From contig CALXKL010000001.1 of NCBI GenBank assembly GCA_944388965.1, positions 248,001 through 312,000 on the forward strand: a stretch of DNA of 64,000 nt, in the 5' to 3' direction. The position numbers and the translations under genes are program-made. This DNA is from an uncultured Spirochaetales bacterium. Its GTDB lineage: Bacteria; Spirochaetota; Spirochaetia; Sphaerochaetales; Sphaerochaetaceae. The notes under the pieces were generated by a model that did not search any database, was not told the origin of the DNA, and saw nothing but the letters and a program-made list of their open reading frames with translations. Of the stretch, positions 1 to 8,434 are shown in pieces (position 1 is the first letter of the stretch; each line of letters starts with the position of its first letter).

Positions 1-2
1 AG

Positions 3-146
3 GGTGTGAGGCCGGACTACCAGGCCCTTTCACAGCAGTACCTGAGCGAGGGGCGGCTGGTGATGATCAGGGACTTCCCGTTGAGCGAGGAGCAGATGAA
101 CGGTCTGTCCTCGCAGATCACTTCGATAAGCGGAGGTATCATATAG
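3..146 (+). CDS. C-terminal end of an unidentified protein (partial)
   Basis: An open frame enters from the left edge and ends with TAG at 144-146, giving the last 47 residues of a protein that finishes in SGGII. I do not recognise the family from this tail. The stop lies one base before the ATG of the next gene, so it is probably cotranscribed with the zinc-ribbon gene and trpS. The tail is mixed polar and hydrophobic, with no Cys and no obvious membrane segment. Confidence 0.6.
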   Translation, partial: GVRPDYQALSQQYLSEGRLVMIRDFPLSEEQMNGLSSQITSISGGII

Positions 147-147
147 A

Positions 148-378
148 ATGCCTATCTATTCATACAGATGCTCGTCCTGCGGCAGGTCATTCGAAAGGCA
201 GCAGAGCTACAGCGACGATGCGATAACGGACTGCCCATACTGCGATGCGAAGGGCAGTGTGAAGAAGGTCTGGGGCGATGTCCCCGTGATATTCCACGGT
301 CATGGCTACTACTGCACTGACCACCAGCATGAGGGTGGTGGATGCGACTGCTCCAGCTGCCCGCATCACGACAACTGA
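148..378 (+). CDS. FmdB/CxxC-CxxC zinc-ribbon small protein
   Basis: This 76-residue protein opens with MPIYSYRCSSCG, the signature start of the FmdB-type putative regulatory zinc ribbon. Cys8/Cys11 and Cys29/Cys32 form the expected four-Cys metal site. The tail is rich in Cys, His and Gly (HEGGGCDCSSCPHH), which could bind further metal. FmdB proteins are small cytoplasmic proteins of poorly defined role; no catalytic function can be inferred. It sits between the upstream partial gene and trpS with very short gaps, consistent with one transcript. Confidence 0.85.
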   Translation: MPIYSYRCSSCGRSFERQQSYSDDAITDCPYCDAKGSVKKVWGDVPVIFHGHGYYCTDHQHEGGGCDCSSCPHHDN

Positions 379-391
379 CAGGGGGAGAGAG

Positions 392-1405
392 ATGAAGAGA
401 ATACTCACAGGCGACAGGACGACCGGAAAGCTGCACATTGGACACTACGTGGGCTCCCTGCAGTCGCGCGTCGCGCTGCAGGACTCATACGAGGAGTTCA
501 TCCTCATCGCCGACGTCCAGGCGCTGACGACCCATTTCTCCCATCCGGAGATGATCAACGAGTCCATCTACAACGTGTGCATGGACAACATCGCCGCCGG
601 ACTGGATCCTGAGAAGGTGACCTTCGTCCAGCAGTCCATGGTCCCCTCCATCGCCGAGCTTACCATGTTCTATTCCATGCTCACGACGGTCAACCATCTG
701 CTGATCAACCCGACGATCAAGACGGAGGCAAGGAGCTACGGAATGGGCGAGGATGAGGGGGAGTTCTCGTACGACTTCTCCAAGCTCACCTACGGCTTCC
801 TGGGCTACCCGGTCAGCCAGAGCGCCGACATAACCTTCTGCAACGCGGACCTGGTACCCGTTGGAGAAGACCAGCTTCCCCACATGGAGTTCACCAGACG
901 CCTCGTCAGGCACTTCAACGAGATGTATGGCACAGAGATCACCGTCCCTCAGACGAAGCTCTCCATGACCCCGCGTCTTGCCGGACTCGACGGTAATGCG
1001 AAGATGGGCAAGAGCCTGGGCAACGCAATCTATCTGTCCGACACTCCGGACGAGGTCTGGGACAAGGTGCGCAACGCCGTCACCGACACCAACCGCATCA
1101 CGGTCAAGACGCCCGGCAACCCGGATGTGTGTCCGTTGTACAAGTACCATCAGACGTTCAACGCCGGAGAGGCCGAGAACATCGCCTCCATGTGCCGCAG
1201 CGCATCGATCGGATGCGTCGCCTGCAAGAAGCTGATGAACACCTGTCTCAACGGCCTGCTCGAGCCGATGAGGGAGAGGAGGGCGAAGTACGAGAACGAC
1301 AGGCCCCTTGTCAAGGAGATTATCCAGAGCGGCACTGCCAAGGCCAATGCAATCGGCAACGAGAACATCGCGAAGATAAAGGAGAAGATGCACGTCGCAC
1401 TGTGA
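392..1405 (+). CDS. trpS: Tryptophanyl-tRNA synthetase
   Basis: A class I aminoacyl-tRNA synthetase that charges tRNA-Trp in the cytoplasm. The 337 residues match the usual TrpRS size. HIGH is at residues 15-18 (KLHIGHYVGSL), and the KMSKS loop appears as KMGKS near residues 204-208. I chose ATG 392 because a purine-rich SD (GGGGGAGA, 381-388) lies just upstream and the protein then begins MKRILTGDRTTGKLHIGH, as expected. The longer frame from 302 overlaps the zinc-ribbon gene and adds unrelated residues. A strong hairpin follows at 1433. Confidence 0.97.
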   Translation: MKRILTGDRTTGKLHIGHYVGSLQSRVALQDSYEEFILIADVQALTTHFSHPEMINESIYNVCMDNIAAGLDPEKVTFVQQSMVPSIAELTMFYSMLTTVNHLLINPTIKTEARSYGMGEDEGEFSYDFSKLTYGFLGYPVSQSADITFCNADLVPVGEDQLPHMEFTRRLVRHFNEMYGTEITVPQTKLSMTPRLAGLDGNAKMGKSLGNAIYLSDTPDEVWDKVRNAVTDTNRITVKTPGNPDVCPLYKYHQTFNAGEAENIASMCRSASIGCVACKKLMNTCLNGLLEPMRERRAKYENDRPLVKEIIQSGTAKANAIGNENIAKIKEKMHVAL

Positions 1406-1432
1406 GGTGCGCATTCTTCTTCTCTGGACAGT

Positions 1433-1470
1433 ACAGGACCACCAGCGATGGTGGTCCTGTGATTTACTTA
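1433..1470 (+). terminator. Stem-loop terminator after trpS
   Basis: A perfect 12-bp stem (ACAGGACCACCA at 1433-1444 pairing with 1449-1460) closes a GCGA loop 28 nt after the trpS stop. The following bases (GATTTACTTA) are only modestly T-rich, so termination efficiency is uncertain. Confidence 0.7.
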
Positions 1471-1582
1471 TGACATAAGTCGTGATTATCTAGATCAGAT
1501 TACTTGCCCATAAATCATGTGAATCATGTGTGTTCTACAGTAAATCACGTGTGGTTCGACATTTGAACTGTTGACATAAGTC
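1471..1582. repeat. AT-rich repeat array upstream of the secreted-protein cluster
   Basis: TGACATAAGTC occurs at 1471-1481 and again at 1572-1582. Between them lie three near-identical decamers, AAATCATGTG (1512-1521), GAATCATGTG (1521-1530) and AAATCACGTG (1542-1551). The second TGACATAAGTC covers the -35 box of the downstream promoter. Their position suggests binding sites for a regulator, but none is identified. Confidence 0.5.
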
Positions 1583-1598
1583 ATGCTCAGGTTATACT
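1571..1598 (+). promoter_or_regulatory. Sigma70-type promoter of the secreted-protein operon
   Basis: TTGACA at 1571-1576 and TATACT at 1593-1598 are separated by 16 nt. The -35 box is a consensus match and overlaps the repeated TGACATAAGTC element. Transcription would start about 1605 and run into the first gene of the AT-rich cluster. Confidence 0.65.
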
Positions 1599-1689
1599 TT
1601 GGCTACAAAAGAGAGGCCTGCCTGGATGATTCAGGCTGTTTTGGTGTGAGAAGGTACCCATGGACAGGTGCTGGGAGGAGAAAGTGGTA

Positions 1690-2292
1690 GTGAAATCCAG
1701 ATCTATTCCATTGATTTCTTCTTTCATAATCAAAAAGAGGTTCCTTGTTCTTCTTTTCATGTTGGTATTCCTCTTATTTTGTAATCATTGTTTCTCTCAG
1801 TCTATTTCATTCTCATACATGATGAGTTTTATCGGCGAAAACTATTATTGGCCGTTCTTTACTATCAATCCTAATGATCAGAAAGGGATTACGACACATT
1901 CCTTTGGTGATGATGAGGTTCGATTGACCTTCTATCTTCATGTGGATTCAAATGATCCCACTTTAGGTGAGGTCTCCATCGAATTTGGACCATTCGAAAG
2001 CGATGAAGGGAAAAACGATGGGCCGAAGTATAGCATTGGAATTAGAACATATCCCGATATGAAACCAATTCGGAATGTCGTAGAGGGTTCGCAATTCGAA
2101 AAGGAGTATGACCGAATCTCATTGGCCGCAGCGGCAGGTGAATCGTATAAGCCTTATGGCAATCCAGAACAGATTCGTTTTGATGATTACGTGTTTCAGA
2201 TTGTGATGTTGCTTGAGGATGGTGCTCGCAACATGGGATATGGTGGGCAGGAGTTCAAATCCACTGTGACGGTATATACGGATGGGCCATGA
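1690..2292 (+). CDS. Secreted protein of unknown function (surface cluster, gene 1)
   Basis: I do not recognise the family. The product has a basic N-terminus and a strong hydrophobic stretch (FLVLLFMLVFLLF) ending near a possible signal-peptidase site (CFSQS), followed by an acidic, aromatic-rich exported domain. The end, EFKSTVTVYTDGP, resembles the last beta strands of the other three products. I prefer GTG 1690 because GGAGGAG (1674-1680) lies 9 nt upstream; ATG 1660 in the same frame would add ten residues without a good SD. It overlaps the next gene by 4 nt. Base composition is clearly lower in GC than the flanking genes. Confidence 0.7.
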   Translation: MKSRSIPLISSFIIKKRFLVLLFMLVFLLFCNHCFSQSISFSYMMSFIGENYYWPFFTINPNDQKGITTHSFGDDEVRLTFYLHVDSNDPTLGEVSIEFGPFESDEGKNDGPKYSIGIRTYPDMKPIRNVVEGSQFEKEYDRISLAAAAGESYKPYGNPEQIRFDDYVFQIVMLLEDGARNMGYGGQEFKSTVTVYTDGP

Positions 2293-3182
2293 TGAGAAGA
2301 TGTGTTATTGTTTTAGCCGTATTCGTTCTCGTATCCACAACCCTCTTCTCAGATACGGTACTTCAAGAGACATCTCAAGGATTTGAGATTACTGGATATA
2401 TTCCTAATCCTTCAGGAAATCATCCGGGAGGAGCTGGCTCTCCGGAGTTCTATGGTCATCTCATGGTGAGGAACCTCTATTCCTCTCAGCAGATAATAGA
2501 AGGTGGCGATTCGATTATCGATATCGGTACGGGCTATTCTCTCTTCAATGCATCCGATGAGAACCCCGTCCCCCTTTTCCGGGTAGAGTATGTAACCAAC
2601 TATCTTGGTCCTGTGACTTTGACGATAGATGTTGCGCCATTCAGTGATAAAGATGGTAATACCATTGACACTTATCTTGCCCGTACGGCTGGAATCACTG
2701 GGACGAATTCCGCAATGAAGTATTTGTCTGATGAGTTGGTTATTACTTATCCAGAAAATAAGGCGCAATTATTGGAGCCTAATGAGAATTTTACGGCAAC
2801 AGGAGGCACTCGTTTCCAATTGGAATACAATGGTGTCACTGTTGGTGACAATTATGTTATGCATTGGACTGGTGCCTCTGAAAAATTGGAGTCGAAGTCA
2901 ATGGATACCTTTTCATACAAGTTCCAATCTGCATCAGTCACAGGTGGTGATTGGATTCGAGGTGATTATCATTGGGCTGGTTATTTTGATTGGACATTCG
3001 ATAAGGACTCAGTCAAAGTAAGCTGGAACGATTTAGGAGCCAGTGCCTATCTTCCAGACGAAAGCATGATTACGGAATATGTCGAGTATTCAGCACGGGT
3101 TGAAGGAGAGCCTCCTCAGCCATCTGGAAATAACCGACTGGATTATGAGATGAAAGTCACCGTCACGTTGCAAGGAGAATGA
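2289..3182 (+). CDS. Secreted protein of unknown function (surface cluster, gene 2)
   Basis: A 297-residue product with a signal peptide (MRRCVIVLAVFVLVSTTLFS, then DTV). The mature part is rich in Gly, Tyr, Ser and Asn and predicted mostly beta. It ends in YEMKVTVTLQGE, like the C-terminal strand of pilin or adhesin beta-sandwiches. It starts in the stop codon of gene 1 (ATGATGAGA at 2289) and stops one base before gene 3. No enzyme motif is visible. A periplasmic or surface structural role is inference from signal peptide, composition and clustering. Confidence 0.75.
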   Translation: MMRRCVIVLAVFVLVSTTLFSDTVLQETSQGFEITGYIPNPSGNHPGGAGSPEFYGHLMVRNLYSSQQIIEGGDSIIDIGTGYSLFNASDENPVPLFRVEYVTNYLGPVTLTIDVAPFSDKDGNTIDTYLARTAGITGTNSAMKYLSDELVITYPENKAQLLEPNENFTATGGTRFQLEYNGVTVGDNYVMHWTGASEKLESKSMDTFSYKFQSASVTGGDWIRGDYHWAGYFDWTFDKDSVKVSWNDLGASAYLPDESMITEYVEYSARVEGEPPQPSGNNRLDYEMKVTVTLQGE

Positions 3183-3183
3183 G

Positions 3184-3846
3184 ATGGGGAAGAAAGTTTG
3201 GTTGTCGATTATCCTGTTCTCTATTCTCTCGATGTTTGCGTTCTCTTCAACTGTAGGCTCGGAGATAGGAAAATCCAACAAGACTCTGGGCATGAATGTC
3301 TCTGCAACGCTGAATGATTATCATAAGCTTACTATCGAGCCGATGAACAACGAAGGCATCTTCTCCTCTCAACCTGTCGGTATGCCATTTGACCTTACGG
3401 GCGATGATGTGAAATTCAATCCTGCTGCCTCTTATACGTATGGAAGGGAAATCGCAGAATGGTCACTGCACACGAATTATGCAAGAGGTGGAAAGATAAG
3501 AATCACTGTTGATGCTGGGAAGATGACCCAGGTGGATAGCATGGGGAATGCCTCCAATCAGAGTGGGGAAATCGGCTACTATCTGTTTTTCCCATATAGG
3601 TTCTATTCAGGTGGCAACCTTGTAGAAGGCTTCTTCAAAGTCCATTCTGGTCAGATTTATTCCTCTGATAATGACGGTAGTAAACAGAATCCTATTGCAA
3701 CAGGAAACTACAGCAGGATTGATACTGGGGTCTATCCCATAAGGTTCATGATTGATGAGTATACTGATTTATCCGATTCATCCAATTTCCCTCCAGGGAC
3801 ATATCAGGCGGATGTGACTGTCACGGTGGAGGCCGTAAATCTATGA
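3184..3846 (+). CDS. Secreted pilin-like protein of unknown function (surface cluster, gene 3)
   Basis: This 220-residue protein has a clear signal peptide (MGKKVWLSIILFSILSMFAF, then SST). The mature region has alternating hydrophobic patterning and ends with FPPGTYQADVTVTVEAVNL. The GxYxxxVTVTV form is reminiscent of the final strand in spore-coat U and other pilin-like beta-sandwich domains. That is a fold-level resemblance only. A purine-rich SD (AAGGAGAATGAG) lies just before ATG 3184. The gene overlaps gene 4 by 4 nt (ATGA), so the products are probably made together. Confidence 0.75.
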   Translation: MGKKVWLSIILFSILSMFAFSSTVGSEIGKSNKTLGMNVSATLNDYHKLTIEPMNNEGIFSSQPVGMPFDLTGDDVKFNPAASYTYGREIAEWSLHTNYARGGKIRITVDAGKMTQVDSMGNASNQSGEIGYYLFFPYRFYSGGNLVEGFFKVHSGQIYSSDNDGSKQNPIATGNYSRIDTGVYPIRFMIDEYTDLSDSSNFPPGTYQADVTVTVEAVNL

Positions 3847-5096
3847 AAAGCTTATTATCTGTATTGATTTCCCTGTTGATAAGCTTGAATTTTGCCTATG
3901 CCTCATATGATGCCTGGTTTGCACCGTATCCAGCCGGCTTCAATGTAAATTTGCGCAATAGTTCTATCTATACTGGTGCGGCTGCTGGGAATATTGATAC
4001 TTCGACGGGCAAAGGTAAAGCGAAAACCTGGAATGCAAGTGGATACAATGATGATACGCTTGTCGCTGTCGTAGGTGTCACGAATATGACAGCGGAAGAG
4101 GCTACTAATCATGAAATCAAGATTGGAATCAGCGTTAAGCTCAAAGGAGACGGATGGAACTATGTCTCTGCCAGCGAACCTTTTCTGAAACGACCTTTTG
4201 CATTCGATTTCGTCTCAGGAAATCCTGATGGGGGAGCCGGTCGCGATATGATCAGGATGGGATATGGCGGTTCAAAAAGCGTGGAAAACACTTTGGAACT
4301 GCGTCCTGCCCAACATCATGATTCTGGATATTATGAGGCATGGGGTGATGTAGTACTCTACCTGCCTGATGTGGACTTGTCTTCAGCCCTGTCTGCAAGC
4401 GATTATTACTGCGGACTCGATCTTACTCTATATGTTGATGGTGTGGAGAAAAAATCCTGGCATTATACCTTCAATGGATATATCGACAGCGAGCCTGATA
4501 TGAATGAAACCCAAGTCTTCTTCAATATCGTGCCAGATGCACGTGCCAATTCCCTTGACGTTGAAGATCTGCTTGTGAATGGAGAAACTCCTGAGATAGG
4601 TAAGTACTCGTATGAAACACAGGCTTTCATTTCTTCTGATCAGATATCGGATAAAACAGAATTGCAATATGATTATCAAAGCACAAACGACTTCTTCATT
4701 TTCGCTTCTGCATCGCAATATGCAGATGTTCCTGATAATGCTGGATTCAGAATGTATTACGAAGGGAATCGGAATGATAAGTACTTCAATTTCAGCATAG
4801 GTCTGGTATCAGATGATAGTTTCTCTCCGGATCATGACAATGACGTATGGTTTGATGGTACTGATGACATGTCTTCATTTTCTGAACCTGCCAGGCAGAT
4901 TCTCAAGGCGGCAAGAATCGAGGAGCAGTTTGGCCATACCCAAGGTGGTTCGAAAGTGCTTGTGTTCAGGGATAATGGGCGTATTCTGATTGATGCAGAA
5001 GATACCTATCTCAATAATCCGGATCGGGTAAACAACGAGTTCAACGCAGGAGTATACAGTTCTACGGTTTATTTCCATGTCGTTTCATTGAAATGA
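3843..5096 (+). CDS. Large secreted protein of unknown function (surface cluster, gene 4)
   Basis: The largest cluster member, 417 residues, starts in the stop of gene 3. A signal peptide (MKSLLSVLISLLISLNFAYA, then SYD) precedes an Asp/Ser/Tyr-rich region with two beta-rich halves (about 20-230 and 235-417). It ends in FNAGVYSSTVYFHVVSLK, again the pattern shared by the cluster. The last and longest gene of such an operon could encode a tip or anchor subunit; this is inference. No chaperone or usher gene is present in the window. GC is low relative to the surrounding genes. Confidence 0.75.
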   Translation: MKSLLSVLISLLISLNFAYASYDAWFAPYPAGFNVNLRNSSIYTGAAAGNIDTSTGKGKAKTWNASGYNDDTLVAVVGVTNMTAEEATNHEIKIGISVKLKGDGWNYVSASEPFLKRPFAFDFVSGNPDGGAGRDMIRMGYGGSKSVENTLELRPAQHHDSGYYEAWGDVVLYLPDVDLSSALSASDYYCGLDLTLYVDGVEKKSWHYTFNGYIDSEPDMNETQVFFNIVPDARANSLDVEDLLVNGETPEIGKYSYETQAFISSDQISDKTELQYDYQSTNDFFIFASASQYADVPDNAGFRMYYEGNRNDKYFNFSIGLVSDDSFSPDHDNDVWFDGTDDMSSFSEPARQILKAARIEEQFGHTQGGSKVLVFRDNGRILIDAEDTYLNNPDRVNNEFNAGVYSSTVYFHVVSLK

Positions 5097-5130
5097 CATT
5101 CTGGATATACGTTGGACTGCCAGGTGGCCC

Positions 5131-5172
5131 GGTCATGCCAATCTAAGTGATTTCTCCTCACATGGCATGACC
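5131..5172. terminator. Inverted repeat after the secreted-protein cluster
   Basis: GGTCATGCCA (5131-5140) and TGGCATGACC (5163-5172) are perfect 10-bp inverted repeats separated by 22 nt, lying between two convergent genes. There is no U tract. It may act as a bidirectional terminator or a processing stem. Confidence 0.4.
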
Positions 5173-5184
5173 AGACCACTCACG

Positions 5185-6039
5185 CTATTGGACTGCGTAC
5201 TTCGCCGCGGCCTCGCTCACTTGGTCTGCACTCAGCCCGGTGATCTTGCTGATCTCCTCGATCGAGTATGTCCCGATCTTCAGCATGCGTTGCGCAACCT
5301 CGCGCTGCATCCTGCTCTCGCCTCTGGCCTCACCATTTGCTTCCCATTCCGCTTTGCCCTTGGCATAGATCTCATCGTGCATCTCCTGGTAGATCTTCTC
5401 CCACTCGTCGCTCATCTCTTTCAATCCCTCCTCTCCTGCAAGCATCGTCAGGCTTTCCCTGACTTCCTCGTTGAACGCCCTTTCCGGGTCGCTCTGGTCC
5501 ATATCCGCCATCAAGTGTCCGATGGCATCGTCCGCCCTGTACTCTCCGTTGACGAAGACTATGCATCCTCCATTCCCCAGCTCCTCTCCATCATCCAATC
5601 GCCATCTGTAGTCGTACACCGGTCTGCCTTTACCGACTACGTCGCCATCGCAGATGAAGATGACGCACCTGTGTGGCATTCCCGTATAGCCATGGCTCCC
5701 GGCCTCGAGGCTGTGCACGGTCAGCATCGCCTCGTAGAATTCAGCCCGCTTCGGCAGATTCTCGAAGTGACCCTTCTGGCCCTCCACGTCATACATGTTA
5801 CCACAGCTGTCGATGCATAGGGCATCGAACACCACGCCCTTGTATCCCACCCCGGGGATCTTCTCCTGCACATGAACTTTCCTGACGACCAGGTCGTCAC
5901 GCGAGAGCGTGGTGCGTATGATGAGCTGGGCAAGTGCCATGCCGCGTCGCATGGCGACGGTGAAGGGCACGTCGTCCATCAGCGTCGGATGTTCCATCAT
6001 CTGTCGCTTCGCCTGGTCGAACAGCTTCCTTCTTTCCAT
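5185..6039 (-). CDS. PD-(D/E)XK nuclease-family (Rpn/transposase-type) protein
   Basis: A 284-residue protein of the PD-(D/E)XK nuclease transposase/Rpn group. The core FDALCIDSCGNMYDVEGQ fits the D-x(n)-(D/E)-x-(K/Q) catalytic arrangement of these proteins (D...VEGQ). The C-terminal third is helical and charged (EEVRESL, KAEWEANGEARGES) and ends in a short helix-turn-helix-like segment (IEEISKITGLSADQVSEAAAKY), as often found in family members. I use ATG 6039 with AGGAGGT about 9 nt upstream; a start at 6156 would add residues without support. These genes are often multicopy and mobile. It stands alone here. Confidence 0.8.
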   Translation of the reverse strand: MERRKLFDQAKRQMMEHPTLMDDVPFTVAMRRGMALAQLIIRTTLSRDDLVVRKVHVQEKIPGVGYKGVVFDALCIDSCGNMYDVEGQKGHFENLPKRAEFYEAMLTVHSLEAGSHGYTGMPHRCVIFICDGDVVGKGRPVYDYRWRLDDGEELGNGGCIVFVNGEYRADDAIGHLMADMDQSDPERAFNEEVRESLTMLAGEEGLKEMSDEWEKIYQEMHDEIYAKGKAEWEANGEARGESRMQREVAQRMLKIGTYSIEEISKITGLSADQVSEAAAKYAVQ

Positions 6040-6176
6040 TTCCTTGACACCTCCTGACAGTGTTCTCACAAGACACATACGCGGTAAATGCGGTTTCTGT
6101 GCACAGCTTGTGCAAAAGTGTCCATGGACAAGGCCTGGTATGCCGTGAAAGGCCATCCTGCGTCCTGTTTTCCCGA

Positions 6177-6206
6177 TTGCCTATGTCGGGGTTTTGCTTA
6201 TATAGT
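6177..6206 (+). promoter_or_regulatory. Probable promoter of the alpha/beta hydrolase operon
   Basis: TTGCCT (6177-6182) and TATAGT (6201-6206) are 18 nt apart in the divergent spacer between the nuclease gene and the hydrolase gene. Confidence 0.4.
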
Positions 6207-6245
6207 TTCTAATAGACTCCTGTATTGAAATGCGAGGTTTCCGCC

Positions 6246-7160
6246 ATGGTCGAACGCTATCTTGAGATGAAGGATGGACACAGGCTCTTCCTGAGGACCT
6301 GGAACGAAGTCGACAAGCCAGTCGGCACGCTGCACATCAACCATGGAATGGCTGAACATTCCCTGCGCTATGACGACTTCGCCCGATACATGAATGAGCA
6401 GGGCTTCATCGTCTACGCCCAGGACCATCGCGGTCACGGCCTGACCAAGGAAGAGGAGGAGAAGGGCTGGTTCTCCCATGAGAACGGATGGGATGCGGTC
6501 GTCAAGGACTCCATCCATGTCGACCAGACGATCATGAACGAATGGGAGGGGCTTCCCCATTTCATCATGGGGCACTCCATGGGTTCCTTCATCACGCGGA
6601 CCGAGCTGACGCGCGTGTCGGACTACTTCTCCGCCGCCGTCATCATGGGCTCCGGCGCCAGCCAGGGACTTCTTGGCAAGATCGGCAAGGCGATCGCCCA
6701 GTCCCATGTGAAGAAGTACGGTTCCAAGATGCCCGACCACACCATGACGAAGCTGAGCTTCGGAAACTACAACAAGCACTTCAAGAATGCCAGGACGGAG
6801 AACGACTGGCTGACCCGCGACATGGAGGAGGTCAGGAAGTACATGGAGGATCCGCTATGCGGCTTCGTGTGCTCGTCGCAGTTCTTCGTCGACCTGCTGA
6901 CGCTAATCGAGATGGCGAACGACCCGCTTCTTGCGAAGAAGGTGTCACCGGTGCTTCCCATGCTCATAGTGTCCGGATCGGACGACCCCGTAGGCGGTTT
7001 CGGCAAGGGTGTCAGGAAGATCCGCAAGCTGTACAGCGATGCCGGTGTGAAGGATGTGAGGATGCGTCTTTTCGAGCATGATCGCCACGAGCTTCTCAAC
7101 GAGCTGGACAAGGCGGACGTGTACGAGTGCATCTCGTCGTTCCTCAAGGAGTTCGTCTGA
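6246..7160 (+). CDS. Alpha/beta hydrolase, monoacylglycerol lipase/lysophospholipase type
   Basis: A 304-residue serine hydrolase. The nucleophile elbow GHSMG is at 109-113 (Ser111), the HG oxyanion segment (NHGMAEHS) near 32-39, the likely acid in GSDDPVG near 245 and the catalytic His in EHDRHELLNE near 279. This layout is typical of the Hydrolase_4 family that cleaves acyl groups from monoacylglycerols or lysophospholipids; the actual substrate is unknown. ATG 6246 is preceded by GCGAGG with about 8 nt spacing, better than ATG 6225. No signal peptide, so cytoplasmic. A YihY-type membrane protein gene follows after 1 nt. Confidence 0.88.
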   Translation: MVERYLEMKDGHRLFLRTWNEVDKPVGTLHINHGMAEHSLRYDDFARYMNEQGFIVYAQDHRGHGLTKEEEEKGWFSHENGWDAVVKDSIHVDQTIMNEWEGLPHFIMGHSMGSFITRTELTRVSDYFSAAVIMGSGASQGLLGKIGKAIAQSHVKKYGSKMPDHTMTKLSFGNYNKHFKNARTENDWLTRDMEEVRKYMEDPLCGFVCSSQFFVDLLTLIEMANDPLLAKKVSPVLPMLIVSGSDDPVGGFGKGVRKIRKLYSDAGVKDVRMRLFEHDRHELLNELDKADVYECISSFLKEFV

Positions 7161-7161
7161 C

Positions 7162-8430
7162 ATGGGTGAAGAGCGGGACAAGGCAGGCGCGAAGTCGCGC
7201 ATCGGCGAGATGATGGAGGACATCGGCCTCGTCGTCTACCGTGCACTGCAGGGGATGTGGCAGAGCAACGTCACGATCATGGCCTCAGGCCTGGTCTATT
7301 CGACGCTGATAGCCATCGTCCCGTGCATAACCTTCTTCATGGCCTTCATGACCGTGTTCGGGCTCATACAACCGTTCATGGAGACGCTAGGTGCGTTCTT
7401 CGAGGACCTCTTCGGGCCTGTTCTCGGCGGTCAGCTGATGGGATTCGTCAACCAGTTCTCCAGCAACGCCATGGGGCTTGGAATATTCGGCCTGGTATCG
7501 TTCATCATCACGGCGATGTTCCTTGTGAACAAGGTGTACAACGTACTCAACCAGATATTCCGCACCCAGCCCAGCACCGGCAAGTTCAGGCGCTTCACCA
7601 ACTTCCTGACGTTCCTGATCGTCGGCGTCGTGTTCCTGGCGCTTGCCTTCGCCCTCAGTTCTTCGGCCATCGGCTTCGTGACCGGCCATCTCACAGGCAG
7701 CGAGCAGTCTACGAACAGCGTCTCATCGGCGATCGGAACACTGGTCAGCATACTCATCACGAGCGGCGTGCTCTTCCTTGTGTACTATTTCGTGCCGAAC
7801 GCCAAGGTGCGTTCACGCTCGGCCCTGCTGGGGAGCGTGATCGCCGCGATCGCCCTTGCCGTGGTCTTCGCGCTGTTCAAGCTCATCGTGGCGACCGCCG
7901 TGAGCTATTCCGTCATCTACGGCTCTCTGGCGTCCCTCTTCTTCGTCCTGCTGTTCCTGTATGTATGCTGGTACATCATCCTGACCAGCGCGGAGGTGAT
8001 ATACGTACACCAGTTCCGTCCCGAGACCAGCCAGCTGACGGGCGGCCCGGAGAACCCCTCGCGACAGGTGGCCGATGCCGTTAACATGATGATGCTCATC
8101 GGACGCAGCTACAAGAACGGAGAGGGCCCGATAAGCCGCAAGAACATCACGCGACGTCTGGCGATAACCCCGGGAAACCTGACCGGCTACATCAGCCTGC
8201 TCGTGAAGAGCCATCTGATAATCGAGATAAGCGACGGCAAGGCCGCAAGCTATGTCCCATCGCGTCCTCTGGACCAGATCCTCATACGCGAGATCTTCGA
8301 TGCGATATACGGTTTCGACCCCGACACCGACATAGACACCGCCGGAGAGGCCGTGGCGGAGCAGGTGAAGGCCAGCTCCGACGGCGCCCTCTCGTCGCTG
8401 ACGCTTGAAAACCTTCTTGAGAGGATCTGA
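7162..8430 (+). CDS. YihY/BrkB-family integral membrane protein
   Basis: A 422-residue inner-membrane protein. About six hydrophobic helices lie within residues 30-300, including the family-typical GLVYSTLIAIVPCITFFMAF and the late LYVCWYIILTSAEVIY. A cytoplasmic C-terminal extension (about 310-422) resembles a winged helix (ISRKNITRRLAITPGNLTGY). The family was once called ribonuclease BN, but that assignment is not valid; transport or lipid-related roles are speculative. ATG 7162 is one base after the hydrolase stop, with AAGGAG at 7146-7151 as SD. The frame open from 7078 overlaps the hydrolase and is not used. Confidence 0.88.
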   Translation: MGEERDKAGAKSRIGEMMEDIGLVVYRALQGMWQSNVTIMASGLVYSTLIAIVPCITFFMAFMTVFGLIQPFMETLGAFFEDLFGPVLGGQLMGFVNQFSSNAMGLGIFGLVSFIITAMFLVNKVYNVLNQIFRTQPSTGKFRRFTNFLTFLIVGVVFLALAFALSSSAIGFVTGHLTGSEQSTNSVSSAIGTLVSILITSGVLFLVYYFVPNAKVRSRSALLGSVIAAIALAVVFALFKLIVATAVSYSVIYGSLASLFFVLLFLYVCWYIILTSAEVIYVHQFRPETSQLTGGPENPSRQVADAVNMMMLIGRSYKNGEGPISRKNITRRLAITPGNLTGYISLLVKSHLIIEISDGKAASYVPSRPLDQILIREIFDAIYGFDPDTDIDTAGEAVAEQVKASSDGALSSLTLENLLERI

Positions 8431-8434
8431 ACGT

